DNA from: Sphingomonas sp. Leaf407
GTDB taxonomy: Bacteria; Pseudomonadota; Alphaproteobacteria; Sphingomonadales; Sphingomonadaceae
DNA length: 64,000 nucleotides
Direction: 5' to 3'
Assembly: GCF_001425385.1 (NCBI RefSeq)
Contig: NZ_LMQO01000004.1
Span: 310,001 to 374,000 of the forward strand
Shown here: piece by piece, positions 35,035 through 42,894 of the stretch
How the letters are laid out: each line of letters begins with the position of its first letter
Numbering within the stretch: the stretch's first letter is position 1
The notes under the pieces: model-generated
What the model was told of the DNA's origin: nothing
Database searches by the model: none
Seen by the model: the letters and a program-made list of their open reading frames with translations, nothing else
Position numbers and translations under genes: made by a program

Positions 35035-35786
35035 GCGATCACCACGGTGAGGCCGGGCGGCGGCGGATCGGCGGGCGGCCCGTCCAGCCGCACCGCATCG
35101 GCGCGGGCGCGGGCGAGTATCGCAGGCGGCGTGGCGGGCGCGGCATGGAGGCGATCGGCCTGCCCCAGCCAGCGTGCCTCGCGCAGCGTCAGGTCGTCGG
35201 GATCGGTCGAGCGCAGGCGGATCGTCACCACCTGCCCGGCGACAGCGGCCGCGCCGTCCAGCCAGTCGTCGACGGCGCCGTCGCCGTGCGGAACCAGCGG
35301 GTCGAGCGCGCCGCCCGGCGCCACCGCCGCGCCGATCGCGCGGCGGCGGTCGCCGCCGTCGGGGAAGCGGGCGCGGAGCGGTCCGCGTGCCGCGCCGAGC
35401 GCTTCGGCGAGGCGGCCGAGGTTCGGCGGCAGCACCGCCTCCAGCCGCTGGCGGATCGCGGCGGCGAGGCCCGCCGAGACGCCGCCGGTCGACACCGCGA
35501 CCAGCACCGGCGAGCGGTCGACGATCGCCGGCAGGGTGAAGTCGCAGTCGGCCGGGCGATCGACCGCGTTGACCAGCACGCCGCGCGCCTTCAGCGCATC
35601 AATCGCGGCGCGCGCCTCGCCCTCGTCCTCGATCGCGACGACGGCGATGCGGGCGTCGGCGGCGTCCTCGACCACCATCGCGCCGCTGCGTTCCAGCAGG
35701 CGGCGCTTGGCGTCGGCGGCCTCGCCCTCGCCTTTCAGGATCACCGCCAGCCCGGCGGTGCGCAGCAGGATCGGCAGGCCGTTCAC
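35031..35786 (-). CDS. siroheme synthase N-terminal module (precorrin-2 dehydrogenase/ferrochelatase)
   Basis: This 251-residue protein corresponds to the CysG-B/Met8 half of siroheme synthase. Segments include AVILKGEGEAADAKRRLLER (an NAD-binding loop), NAVDRPADCDFTLPAIVDRSP and VAVSTGGVSAGLAAAIRQRLE, which are standard. It oxidises precorrin-2 and inserts iron. The usual methyltransferase half is absent here; a separate cobA is at 42106. The C-terminal ~90 residues are less conserved and Pro/Ala rich. Start is GTG 35786, overlapping the lysA stop. Confidence 0.85.
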   Translation of the reverse strand: MNGLPILLRTAGLAVILKGEGEAADAKRRLLERSGAMVVEDAADARIAVVAIEDEGEARAAIDALKARGVLVNAVDRPADCDFTLPAIVDRSPVLVAVSTGGVSAGLAAAIRQRLEAVLPPNLGRLAEALGAARGPLRARFPDGGDRRRAIGAAVAPGGALDPLVPHGDGAVDDWLDGAAAVAGQVVTIRLRSTDPDDLTLREARWLGQADRLHAAPATPPAILARARADAVRLDGPPADPPPPGLTVVIA

Positions 35787-37048
35787 AGCCAGGGTGGCAG
35801 ACGGTCGGCGTTGGCCAACGCCTCGATCGGCGGACGTTCGCGCACCACCGCGAAGGCATCGCCCGACACCAGCACCTCGGGCACCAGCGCGCGGGAGTTG
35901 TAAGTCGAGGCCATCGTCGCGCCGTATGCCCCGGCGGTCATGAACGCGACGAGATCGTCAGCCTGTACCACGTCCATCGTCCGGCCGAGCGCGAAGGTGT
36001 CCCCCGTCTCACAGACGGGGCCGACGATGTTGGCGGGCGCGGTGTCGCCGCTGGGGGCGACGGCGCGGATGTCGTGATAGGCATCGTAGAGGCTGGGGCG
36101 CAGCAGGTCGTTCATCGCCGCGTCGACGATGACGAACGGCGCGCTCGCCCCCGCCTTCACGCGGATGACCCTGCTGAGCAGCACGCCGGCGTTGGCGACG
36201 ATCAGCCGGCCGGGCTCGAACATCAGTCGCGCGTCCCAGCCGGCGGTCGCGCAGGCGACCATCGCGCCATAGGCGGCAGGCGACGGCGGGACGGGCTTGG
36301 CGGGATCATAGGGTACGCCGAGGCCGCCGCCCAAGTCGGCATGGGTGATGGTGTGGCCGGCGGCGCGCAGATCGGCGATCAGCGCGCCGACGCGGCCGAA
36401 CGCGGCCGCCAACGGCGCGAGATCGGTCAACTGGCTGCCGATATGCACCGCGACGCCGCGCACCTGTAACCCCGGCAGCGACGCGGCATGGGCATAGGCG
36501 GCGAGGGCGGCGTCATAGCCGATGCCGAACTTGTTCTCCTTGCCCCCGGTCGAGATCTTGGCGTGGGTGCCGGCGATCACGTCGGGGTTCACGCGGATGG
36601 CGATGCGCGCGGTCTTGCCCCTCGCGCTTGCCACGGCGGAGAGCATGTCGAGTTCGGGTTCGGATTCGATGTTGAACTGGCCGATGCCGGCGTCGAGCGC
36701 GCGGGCCATTTCGTCGGCGGTCTTGCCGACGCCCGAGAACACGATGTTTTCAGGCGCCATGCCGGCGTCGAGCGCGCGGTACAGTTCGCCGCCCGACACG
36801 ACATCGGCCCCCATGCCGGCGCGCGCCAGCGTCGCCAGCACCGCCTTGTTCGGGTTGGCCTTGACCGCGAAGGCGACCAGCGGCTCGCCCTTGCCCAGCC
36901 CGGCCACCGCGTCGCGGAACACGCGGACGTGGCGTTCGAGCGTGGCGGTGGAATAGACATAGACCGGGGTGCCGACCGCCTCGGCGATGGCGGGCAGCGG
37001 TACGTCCTCGGCGTGGAGGACGCCGCCGTTCAGGGTGAAATTGTCCAT
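35783..37048 (-). CDS. lysA: diaminopimelate decarboxylase
   Basis: This 421-residue PLP enzyme makes lysine from meso-diaminopimelate. The PLP Lys lies in FAVKANPNKAVL; HIGSQL, GGGLGVPYD and CETGDTFALGR are the expected substrate and phosphate sites. The start MDNFTLNGG is chosen because an upstream in-frame start would be encoded by the family C repeat at 37096. Stop and start overlaps link it to the siroheme gene downstream. Confidence 0.95.
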   Translation of the reverse strand: MDNFTLNGGVLHAEDVPLPAIAEAVGTPVYVYSTATLERHVRVFRDAVAGLGKGEPLVAFAVKANPNKAVLATLARAGMGADVVSGGELYRALDAGMAPENIVFSGVGKTADEMARALDAGIGQFNIESEPELDMLSAVASARGKTARIAIRVNPDVIAGTHAKISTGGKENKFGIGYDAALAAYAHAASLPGLQVRGVAVHIGSQLTDLAPLAAAFGRVGALIADLRAAGHTITHADLGGGLGVPYDPAKPVPPSPAAYGAMVACATAGWDARLMFEPGRLIVANAGVLLSRVIRVKAGASAPFVIVDAAMNDLLRPSLYDAYHDIRAVAPSGDTAPANIVGPVCETGDTFALGRTMDVVQADDLVAFMTAGAYGATMASTYNSRALVPEVLVSGDAFAVVRERPPIEALANADRLPPWL

Positions 37049-37095
37049 GGGCGGGTCTTTTAGAAGAGAGGAACGGCGGAAGAAATCATCCTTTT

Positions 37096-37190
37096 CGTCA
37101 TTCCCGCGCGGGCGGGAATCCATCGACGCAACGGTTGTGAGAACCCACGGACCTTTGCGTATATGGATCCCCGCCTGCGCGGGGATGACG
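37096..37190. repeat. palindromic repeat, family C
   Basis: Arms CGTCATTCCCGCGCGGGCGG and CCCCGCCTGCGCGGGGATGACG (trimmed to its core here) flank CATCGACGCA and GCGTATATGGAT. It lies between the small lipoprotein and lysA, inside the presumed operon. Confidence 0.8.
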
Positions 37191-37201
37191 TGTCGGGCGG
37201 A

Positions 37202-37438
37202 TCAGCGCGGCGGCAGGACGAAGGGGTCGTCGCCGCGTGCCTTGGATTCGGTCAGCAGTTCGTCGCTGCGCGAGGGGCGTTGCTGCGTCGTCGGGTCGAG
37301 CAGCTCGGCCGGGGTCGGCGTCGCGGTCGCACCATAGGGTGCGGGCGGCAGCGCGGCATTTTCCTGCGGGCGCAGGTCGCGGCGCGATCCGCAGGCGGCG
37401 AGCGCCAGCACCAGCGCGAGGGGGACGAGGGCGCGCAT
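37202..37438 (-). CDS. small lipoprotein, possibly LptM-like
   Basis: A 78-residue lipoprotein has lipobox LAACG and then the short stretch CGSRRDLRPQ, followed by a Pro/Thr-rich disordered tail ending in DPFVLPPR. LptM (YifL) proteins have a similar short 'CG-x-x-x-x-L' start and often sit near lysine/arginine genes in proteobacteria; that link is an inference. Its ATG overlaps the argH stop in TGATG, so it is translated with argH. GTG 37441 is an alternative start one codon earlier. Confidence 0.65.
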   Translation of the reverse strand: MRALVPLALVLALAACGSRRDLRPQENAALPPAPYGATATPTPAELLDPTTQQRPSRSDELLTESKARGDDPFVLPPR

Positions 37439-38820
37439 CACCCTGCCGCCCGTGCGGCGGCGATGGCTTCGCGTACCCGTTCGGGCGCGGTGCCGCCGAA
37501 GCTCTTGCGGCTGGCGACCGAGGCATCGACGCTCAGCACGTCGAAGATGCCCGCCGTGATGCGGTCGTCGATGCCGGTCAGATCGTCGAGCGTCAGGCCG
37601 TCCAGCCGGCAGCCCTTGCCCTCGGCCAGCTTCACCGCGCGGCCGGTGATGTGGTGCGCCTCACGGAAGGGCACGCCCGCTTCGCGCACCAGCCAGTCGG
37701 CGAGGTCGGTCGCGGTCGAATAGCCGGTTTCGGCGGCGGCGCGCATCCGGTCGGTGCGGAAGGTGGCACTTTCGATCATGCCGGTCATCGCCGCGATCGA
37801 GAGTGCCAACAGGTCGGTCGCCTCGAACACCGGCGGCTTGTCGTCCTGCATGTCCTTGGAATAGGCGAGCGGCAGGCCCTTCATCGTCACCATCAGCGCG
37901 GTCATGCAGCCCATGATCCGCCCGGAGTGCCCACGCACCAGCTCGGCGGCATCGGGGTTGCGCTTCTGCGGCATGATCGAGCTGCCGGTCGACCATTGGT
38001 CGGAAAGGCTGACGAAGCCGAACATCTGCGACGCCCAGATCACGAACTCTTCGGCGAGGCGCGACAAATGGAGCGAGCATTGGACGCAGGCGGTCAGATA
38101 TTCGATCGCGAAGTCGCGGTCGCTGACCGAATCGAGCGAGTTGCGCGTCGGGCCATCGAAGCCGAGCGCCTTCGCCGTCGCCTCGCGATCGAGCGGAAAG
38201 CCGGTGCCGGCCAGCGCCGCCGAGCCGAGCGGATTGCGGTTCAACCGCGCGCGGGCATCGGCGAAGCGGCCGCGATCGCGCGCGATCATCTCGTGATACG
38301 CCATCAGGTGATGGCCGAGCGTCACCGGCTGCGCGACTTGCAGGTGAGTGAAGCCGGGCATGACGCTGGCGGCGTGTTCCTCGGCCCGGACCAGCAGCGC
38401 GGCCTGCAACTGGCCGACGGCTGCGTCGACCGAATCGATCGCGTCGCGCACCCACAGGCGGAAATCGGTCGCGACCTGATCGTTGCGCGAGCGCGCGGTG
38501 TGGAGCCGTCCGGCGACGGGGCCGATCTTGTCGGCCAGCCGCGCCTCGGTCTGCATATGGATGTCTTCGAGGGTCAGGTCGTCGGAGACGCCGTGTTCGG
38601 CGTAATCCTCCGCCACCGCGTCCAGCCCGGCGAGGATCGTGGCGATATCGGCCGCGTCGACGATGCCCTGCGCGCCGAGCATCGTCGCATGCGCCTTCGA
38701 TCCGGCAATATCCTGTCGCCACATCCGCTTGTCGAACGGGATCGAGGCGTTTATCTCGCGCATCACGGCCGAAGGACCTTCGGCGAAGCGTCCGCCCCAC
38801 ATGCTGTTGGAGCCTGTCAT
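37438..38820 (-). CDS. argH: argininosuccinate lyase
   Basis: This 460-residue fumarase-superfamily enzyme makes arginine and fumarate from argininosuccinate. It starts [12 protein letters not shown] and contains [13 protein letters not shown] and the signature [12 protein letters not shown] with the catalytic Ser loop. The ATG at 38820 overlaps the start codon of the divergent tlpA-like gene within CATG; ATG 38802 (MWGGRFAEG) is a possible shorter start. An AAGGAG lies 19 nt upstream of 38820, too far for an ideal ribosome site. Confidence 0.93.
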   Translation of the reverse strand: MTGSNSMWGGRFAEGPSAVMREINASIPFDKRMWRQDIAGSKAHATMLGAQGIVDAADIATILAGLDAVAEDYAEHGVSDDLTLEDIHMQTEARLADKIGPVAGRLHTARSRNDQVATDFRLWVRDAIDSVDAAVGQLQAALLVRAEEHAASVMPGFTHLQVAQPVTLGHHLMAYHEMIARDRGRFADARARLNRNPLGSAALAGTGFPLDREATAKALGFDGPTRNSLDSVSDRDFAIEYLTACVQCSLHLSRLAEEFVIWASQMFGFVSLSDQWSTGSSIMPQKRNPDAAELVRGHSGRIMGCMTALMVTMKGLPLAYSKDMQDDKPPVFEATDLLALSIAAMTGMIESATFRTDRMRAAAETGYSTATDLADWLVREAGVPFREAHHITGRAVKLAEGKGCRLDGLTLDDLTGIDDRITAGIFDVLSVDASVASRKSFGGTAPERVREAIAAARAAG

Positions 38821-39400
38821 GCGCCCAGTAATCGCGCTTCTCCTTGGATTGGCGATGTTCGTCGGCGGTTGCGATAAACGCGCCGACCCGCCGGAGCAAG
38901 CAGCACCGGTCGAGGACGGCACCGTTCCCGACGTCCCCGCCGCCAATACCGCCGCCGCGCCCGAAGCGGCGGGCAAGATCGACCGCAGCCACAAGGGCGA
39001 GGCACTGCCCGCCTATGGCTTCGAGGATGCGGCGGGCAAGCCGGTAACCTTGGCAGCGTTCAAGGGCAAGCCACTGTTGCTCAACGTGTGGGCGACATGG
39101 TGCGCGCCGTGCGTGCGCGAGATGCCGACGCTCGATGCGCTGGCGACGAAGGCGGGCGATACCCTGTCGGTCGTGGCGGTGTCGCAGGATCTGGAGCCGG
39201 CGAAGGTGCAGCCGTTCCTGACCGAACGCGGACTGAAGCTCGTCGGCTACCGCGACCCGAAGTTGCAGTTCACCAGCGGCATGAGGCTGAACCTGCCGAC
39301 AACGATCCTGTACGATGCCGCCGGCAAGGAAGTGTGGCGCGTGGTCGGCGGCATGGACTGGGCCGGGGCGGACGCGGCGAAGCTGATCGCCGAGGCGTAG
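38819..39400 (+). CDS. TlpA-family thioredoxin-fold lipoprotein
   Basis: This 193-residue lipoprotein has lipobox VGGC (about Cys18), a 40-residue Ala/Pro linker and a TlpA/ResA-type thioredoxin domain with the redox motif WCAPC in [15 protein letters not shown]. The cis-Pro is in [10 protein letters not shown]. Such proteins reduce or exchange disulfides in the periplasm, often for cytochrome maturation. GGAG at 38809-38812 sits 6 nt before ATG 38819, which fixes the start. The gene is divergent from argH with overlapping start codons. Confidence 0.9.
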   Translation: MRPVIALLLGLAMFVGGCDKRADPPEQAAPVEDGTVPDVPAANTAAAPEAAGKIDRSHKGEALPAYGFEDAAGKPVTLAAFKGKPLLLNVWATWCAPCVREMPTLDALATKAGDTLSVVAVSQDLEPAKVQPFLTERGLKLVGYRDPKLQFTSGMRLNLPTTILYDAAGKEVWRVVGGMDWAGADAAKLIAEA

Positions 39401-39412
39401 CGAAGCGTATTG

Positions 39413-39523
39413 CTCCCCTCCCTGGACAAGGGAGGAGTTGGGGATGGGTCGGCATGGGGCGTGCGCTACGTTCCCTCGCGGGCCTACCCACCCCCGGCCC
39501 CTCCCTTCCAGAGAGGGGAGGGG
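39413..39523. repeat. palindromic repeat, family B (diverged)
   Basis: Arms CTCCCCTCCCTGGACAAGG and CCCCTCCCTTCCAGAGAGG pair imperfectly; inner GGGATGGGTCGGC and CCTACCCACCCCC also pair. It lies between convergent genes. Confidence 0.75.
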
Positions 39524-39525
39524 TT

Positions 39526-39864
39526 CTACTCCCGGTCGGGTGCTGCCCCGGCCTGCGGGATTTCGGGGGCGGCACCGGGCGAACCTTCGTCGAAATCCTC
39601 GCCTGCCGCGCCGCCGCCCGCGCCCATGCCGCTGCCGTGCGCTTCGCCGTTGGGCGCGATCCATGCGCGGCGGCCGTTGTCGGGCGGCAGGTCGCGGCCA
39701 TCCTGCGCGTTCAGCGACGGTGCGGGGCCGGCGTCGGCGCGGGCCTGATCGGCATCGCGCGTCCGGTCATATTCCTGCCCGGTGCGCCCGTCGGGCCGGT
39801 CGAAGGCGTTGTGGGGTCGGGTCCGTTCGGGATCGACGGCGGGATGTGCGGGGGTGTCGGCCAT
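39526..39864 (-). CDS. small hydrophilic hypothetical protein
   Basis: This 112-residue protein is rich in Pro, Asp, Gly and Ala and looks intrinsically disordered. Recognisable stretches are FDRPDGRTGQEYDRTRD, GPAPSLNAQDG and NGEAHGSGMGAGGG. I recall similar unannotated proteins in sphingomonads. GAGGAG is well placed before the ATG. A GGAAC-N16-CGGTT sequence upstream (39886-39911) resembles a general-stress sigma promoter, so stress induction is possible. No function is known. Confidence 0.65.
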   Translation of the reverse strand: MADTPAHPAVDPERTRPHNAFDRPDGRTGQEYDRTRDADQARADAGPAPSLNAQDGRDLPPDNGRRAWIAPNGEAHGSGMGAGGGAAGEDFDEGSPGAAPEIPQAGAAPDRE

Positions 39865-39885
39865 GGAAACTCTCCTCAGGCGATC

Positions 39886-39911
39886 AACCGCTCGGGAGCG
39901 GGCGACGTTCC
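39886..39911 (-). promoter_or_regulatory. possible EcfG-type stress promoter
   Basis: On the minus strand GGAAC is followed after 16 nt by CGGTT, 22 bp before the start of the small hydrophilic gene. The alphaproteobacterial EcfG consensus is GGAAC-N16/17-CGTT, so the -10 element matches imperfectly. Confidence 0.3.
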
Positions 39912-40241
39912 CTATTCGGTCGCGGCTGGCTTGCGTTCCAGCCGGTTGCGGACGCGCAGTCCGACGAACAGCATCGTCGGCCAGAACATGGTGTTGACGA
40001 TGTCGAGCGAGGTATCGCCCCAGCGCCATGACCCATAATGCAGCCGGTCGAGCAGTTCGTTGCTGAATTCCGCCAGCGCCACGACCAGCAACGGGACCGG
40101 CGTCGACAACCGCCGTCCGGTAATGACGCGGGTGGCGAGCAGCACCGCCATGCCGGCATGGACGTGCAGCAGGCTGTCGGCCATGCCGGTGCCGTCGCCG
40201 ATCTCGTGGATCAACTGGGCGTAGAGCGCGGGAATATCCAT
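39912..40241 (-). CDS. small membrane protein, hypothetical
   Basis: The 109-residue protein has about three hydrophobic segments (20-38, 48-62 and 80-97), and His/Asp residues in DSLLHVHAGM and DRLHYGSWRWGD near the membrane faces. It shows no recognised family signature to me. It lies 47 nt upstream of the small hydrophilic gene on the same strand; the promoter-like sequence between them suggests separate control. Confidence 0.6.
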   Translation of the reverse strand: MDIPALYAQLIHEIGDGTGMADSLLHVHAGMAVLLATRVITGRRLSTPVPLLVVALAEFSNELLDRLHYGSWRWGDTSLDIVNTMFWPTMLFVGLRVRNRLERKPAATE

Positions 40242-40422
40242 GGCATGCGACGTTGGCGCAGCCGGGCCTTGCCCTCAAGCGGAAAGCGATGGGCGGGAAC
40301 CGAATTTGCTGCAGTGCAGAAGGGCCGTTGCGCCCATTTTGCCGCAACCATACGAAAGCATTGAACTTTCCCGGCACCGCGCGGTAGCATGGCTGACAAC
40401 GCGGTCAGGAGGGATACGGGCG

Positions 40423-41526
40423 ATGACGATCGAACGCCGGGACGTGCTGCGATCGGCGGCGATGCTGGGGCTGGGACTCGCCGCCCCCGCGATCGGGCAG
40501 CCGACCCGCAAGCTCGGCTATGCGATCGTCGGCCTTGGCTATTATGGCCTCGGCGTCATCATCCCGCAGTTCGCGAAGTGCGCGCACAGCCGGCTGGCGG
40601 CGGTGGTCAGCGGCGACCGCGCCAAGGCCGAACGGGTCGCGCGCGAACACGGCTTGTCGCCCAAATCGATCTATTCCTACGCGAATTTCGACAGCATCCG
40701 CGACAACCCGGACGTCGACATCGTCTATGTCTGCCTGCCCAACGGGTTGCACGCCGAATACACCATCCGCGCGGCGCGGGCGGGCAAGCATGTGTTGTGC
40801 GAGAAGCCGATGGCGGTATCGGTTGCCGAAGGACAGGCGATGATCGCCGCGTGCAAGGCGGCGAACCGCAAGCTGATGATCGGCTATCGCTGCCATTTCG
40901 AACCGTTCAACCGCGAGGCGATGCGGCTGGCGCGGAGCGGTGCGGCGGGCAAGATCCGGTTCGTCCGGTCGGAACATGGCTTCGTGCAGGGCGATCCCGG
41001 CGCGTGGCGGCTGAAACGCGCGCTGTCGGGCGGCGGCTCGCTGATGGACATGGGGGTCTATAGTTTGCAGGCGGCGCGCTACATGACCGGCGAGGAACCG
41101 GTCGCCGTCACCGCGCGCGAATCGACCGACCGGCGCGATCCGCGCTTTGCCGAGGTCGAGGACATGATCGACTGGACGCTCGAATTTCCGTCGGGCGCGA
41201 TCGCGGGCTGCCTGTCGATGTACAGCGCCAACCAGAACCGCATCCTGTTGATGGGCGACAAGGGCCGGATCGAGCTGGAGCCGGCCACCCGCTATGACGG
41301 CAACCGGATGTGGACCGGCCGCGACGGGCGCGAGCGCGAGGTGACGCCGCCGGACGCGCAGGCGAACCAGTTCGCGGGGCAGCTCGACCATCTCGCCGAC
41401 TGTGCGGTGAGCGGTCGCGAGCCGATCGTGTCGGGCGAGGAAGGGTTGCGCGACATGGCGATCATCAAGGCGATCTATCGATCGGCGCGCGAGGGGCGGA
41501 CCGTGCGGCTGGAGCGCGGGGCATGA
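40423..41526 (+). CDS. Gfo/Idh/MocA family oxidoreductase, probably Tat-exported
   Basis: The 367-residue protein begins MTIERRDVLRSAAMLGLGL, a Tat-like signal with paired Arg, followed by an NAD(P)-binding Rossmann fold (IVGLGYYGLG) and the family motif EKPMAV. The C-terminal domain includes GGGSLMDMGVYSLQAARYM. The closest general type is the Zymomonas glucose-fructose oxidoreductase, which is also Tat-exported with tightly bound NADP. AGGAGG lies 10 nt before the ATG. It overlaps the cupin gene (ATGA). The substrate is not known. Confidence 0.85.
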   Translation: MTIERRDVLRSAAMLGLGLAAPAIGQPTRKLGYAIVGLGYYGLGVIIPQFAKCAHSRLAAVVSGDRAKAERVAREHGLSPKSIYSYANFDSIRDNPDVDIVYVCLPNGLHAEYTIRAARAGKHVLCEKPMAVSVAEGQAMIAACKAANRKLMIGYRCHFEPFNREAMRLARSGAAGKIRFVRSEHGFVQGDPGAWRLKRALSGGGSLMDMGVYSLQAARYMTGEEPVAVTARESTDRRDPRFAEVEDMIDWTLEFPSGAIAGCLSMYSANQNRILLMGDKGRIELEPATRYDGNRMWTGRDGREREVTPPDAQANQFAGQLDHLADCAVSGREPIVSGEEGLRDMAIIKAIYRSAREGRTVRLERGA

Positions 41527-41975
41527 TCGGCGCGTTGTTGCTGGGCGTCGTCATCGCGCAGGCGGCCCCCGCCCCCACGCCATTCGCGGACCAGCGGACG
41601 ATCGACACCGCCATCGCCGACATGCGCGCCGAGATGCGGCGCAGCGGCAGCGGTTTCGCCTATCGCCCGCTGGTCGAAGACGGGCGCAGCGTCGCGGCGA
41701 TCGAGGTATGGGGGCGGCCGGGCAAACCGGCGGTCCACCCGGATGCGGCGGAATATGCGATCGTCCTCGACGGTACGGGGACATTGGTGTCGGGCGGCAC
41801 GATGGCCGATCCTACGAAAAGCGCGCCCGGACTGGTCGAGGGCAGCCGGATCGAGGGCGGCATCACCCGGCGGCTCGCCAAGGGCGACGTGATGTTGATC
41901 CCCGCCGGCGTGCCGCACTGGTTCGGCGTGACCGGCGACCGGCTGGTGCTGCTGGGGATGAAGCTGGGGCGGTAG
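41523..41975 (+). CDS. exported cupin-domain protein
   Basis: This 150-residue protein has a short signal-like N-terminus (MIGALLLGVVIAQAAP) and a single cupin fold: HPDAAEYAIVLDGTGTLVSGG (motif 1, split), then GDVMLIPAGVPHWFGV (motif 2) with a metal-type His. Its start overlaps the oxidoreductase stop (ATGA). The two exported proteins probably act on one sugar-derived compound, but which is not shown. Confidence 0.78.
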   Translation: MIGALLLGVVIAQAAPAPTPFADQRTIDTAIADMRAEMRRSGSGFAYRPLVEDGRSVAAIEVWGRPGKPAVHPDAAEYAIVLDGTGTLVSGGTMADPTKSAPGLVEGSRIEGGITRRLAKGDVMLIPAGVPHWFGVTGDRLVLLGMKLGR

Positions 41976-42000
41976 GGTTCGATTCCGCCCCAAAACACAC

Positions 42001-42081
42001 GTCATCCCAGCGAAGGCTGGGATCTCCCAGGGCTGATGCGCGACAGGAGCCGCTGGAGGCCCCAGCCTTCGCTGGGGCGAC
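42001..42081. repeat. palindromic repeat, family A
   Basis: Left arm GTCATCCCAGCGAAGGCTGG and right arm CCAGCCTTCGCTGGGGCGAC pair almost perfectly. The loop sequence (GCGACAGGAGCCGCT) and right flank match the copy at 12098-12178. It lies between convergent genes. Confidence 0.85.
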
Positions 42082-42105
42082 GTTTCCGTGCAGGCGAATT
42101 GAACG

Positions 42106-42894
42106 CTAACCAGCCACGACGACCGCCCGGCCGGCGTCGGCCGGCGCTTCCGCCGCGAGCGTCGCGCGGACCGCTTCGCCGACGATCAGCATCGCCGGAT
42201 CGTGCGCGCTGATCGCCTCGACCAGAAAGGCGAGCGACGACAGGCGGCCACGGATGATCCGTTCGGTCGGCAGCGAGGCGTTGACCACCACCAGCACCGG
42301 AGTGTCGGGTGCGCGCCCGGCGGCGATCAGTTGCTGCATTACCGTCTGCGCGGCGGCGCGGCCCATATAGACGGCCAGCGTCGTGTCGGGCGCGGCCAGC
42401 GTCGCCCAGTCGAGGTCGAGCGGCTCGCCCGCCTTCGCATGCGCCGTCACGAGCGTGAGGCGACGGGCGCACCCGCGCAGCGTCAGCGTGGCCCCGGCCG
42501 AGGCGGCGGCCGCGCTGGCGGCGGTGACGCCGGGGCAGATGCGGACCGCGATCCCCGCGGCGGTGCAGGCCGCCAGTTCCTCGGCGGTGCGGCCGAAGAT
42601 CGCCGGATCGCCGCCCTTCAGCCGGACGACGCGCTTGCCGGCAAGCGCCGCCGCGACGATCAGCCGGTCGATCGTCCCCTGATCCTTCGAATGGCGGCCC
42701 GAGCGTTTGCCGACGCTGATCCGGTCGGTGGCGGCGGGAATCAGGTCGAGCACGCCCGGCCCCACCAGCGCGTCGTGGAACACCACGTCGGCGGTGGCGA
42801 TCAGCCGCGCCGCCTTGCGCGTCAGCAGGTCGGGGTCGCCGGGGCCGGCACCGACCAGCCAGACGCTGCCGGCGGGGAAATCGTCATGCGGCAT
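42106..42894 (-). CDS. cobA: uroporphyrinogen-III C-methyltransferase
   Basis: This 262-residue SUMT makes precorrin-2, the first step of siroheme synthesis. Motifs are VWLVGAGPGDPDLLT near the start, RLKGGDPAIFGR, and CPGVTAASAAAA. It is the last gene of the nitrate assimilation operon and its start lies 11 bp inside the nasA 3' end. Siroheme is the cofactor of the NirB encoded upstream; the dehydrogenase/ferrochelatase half is encoded at 35031. Confidence 0.93.
   Translation of the reverse strand: MPHDDFPAGSVWLVGAGPGDPDLLTRKAARLIATADVVFHDALVGPGVLDLIPAATDRISVGKRSGRHSKDQGTIDRLIVAAALAGKRVVRLKGGDPAIFGRTAEELAACTAAGIAVRICPGVTAASAAAASAGATLTLRGCARRLTLVTAHAKAGEPLDLDWATLAAPDTTLAVYMGRAAAQTVMQQLIAAGRAPDTPVLVVVNASLPTERIIRGRLSSLAFLVEAISAHDPAMLIVGEAVRATLAAEAPADAGRAVVVAG

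Noticed and set aside
35783..37123. Longer LysA start at 37123
   Set aside because: The extra 25 residues are encoded by the family C palindrome (37096-37190) and would not be conserved. MDNFTLNGG matches the family start.
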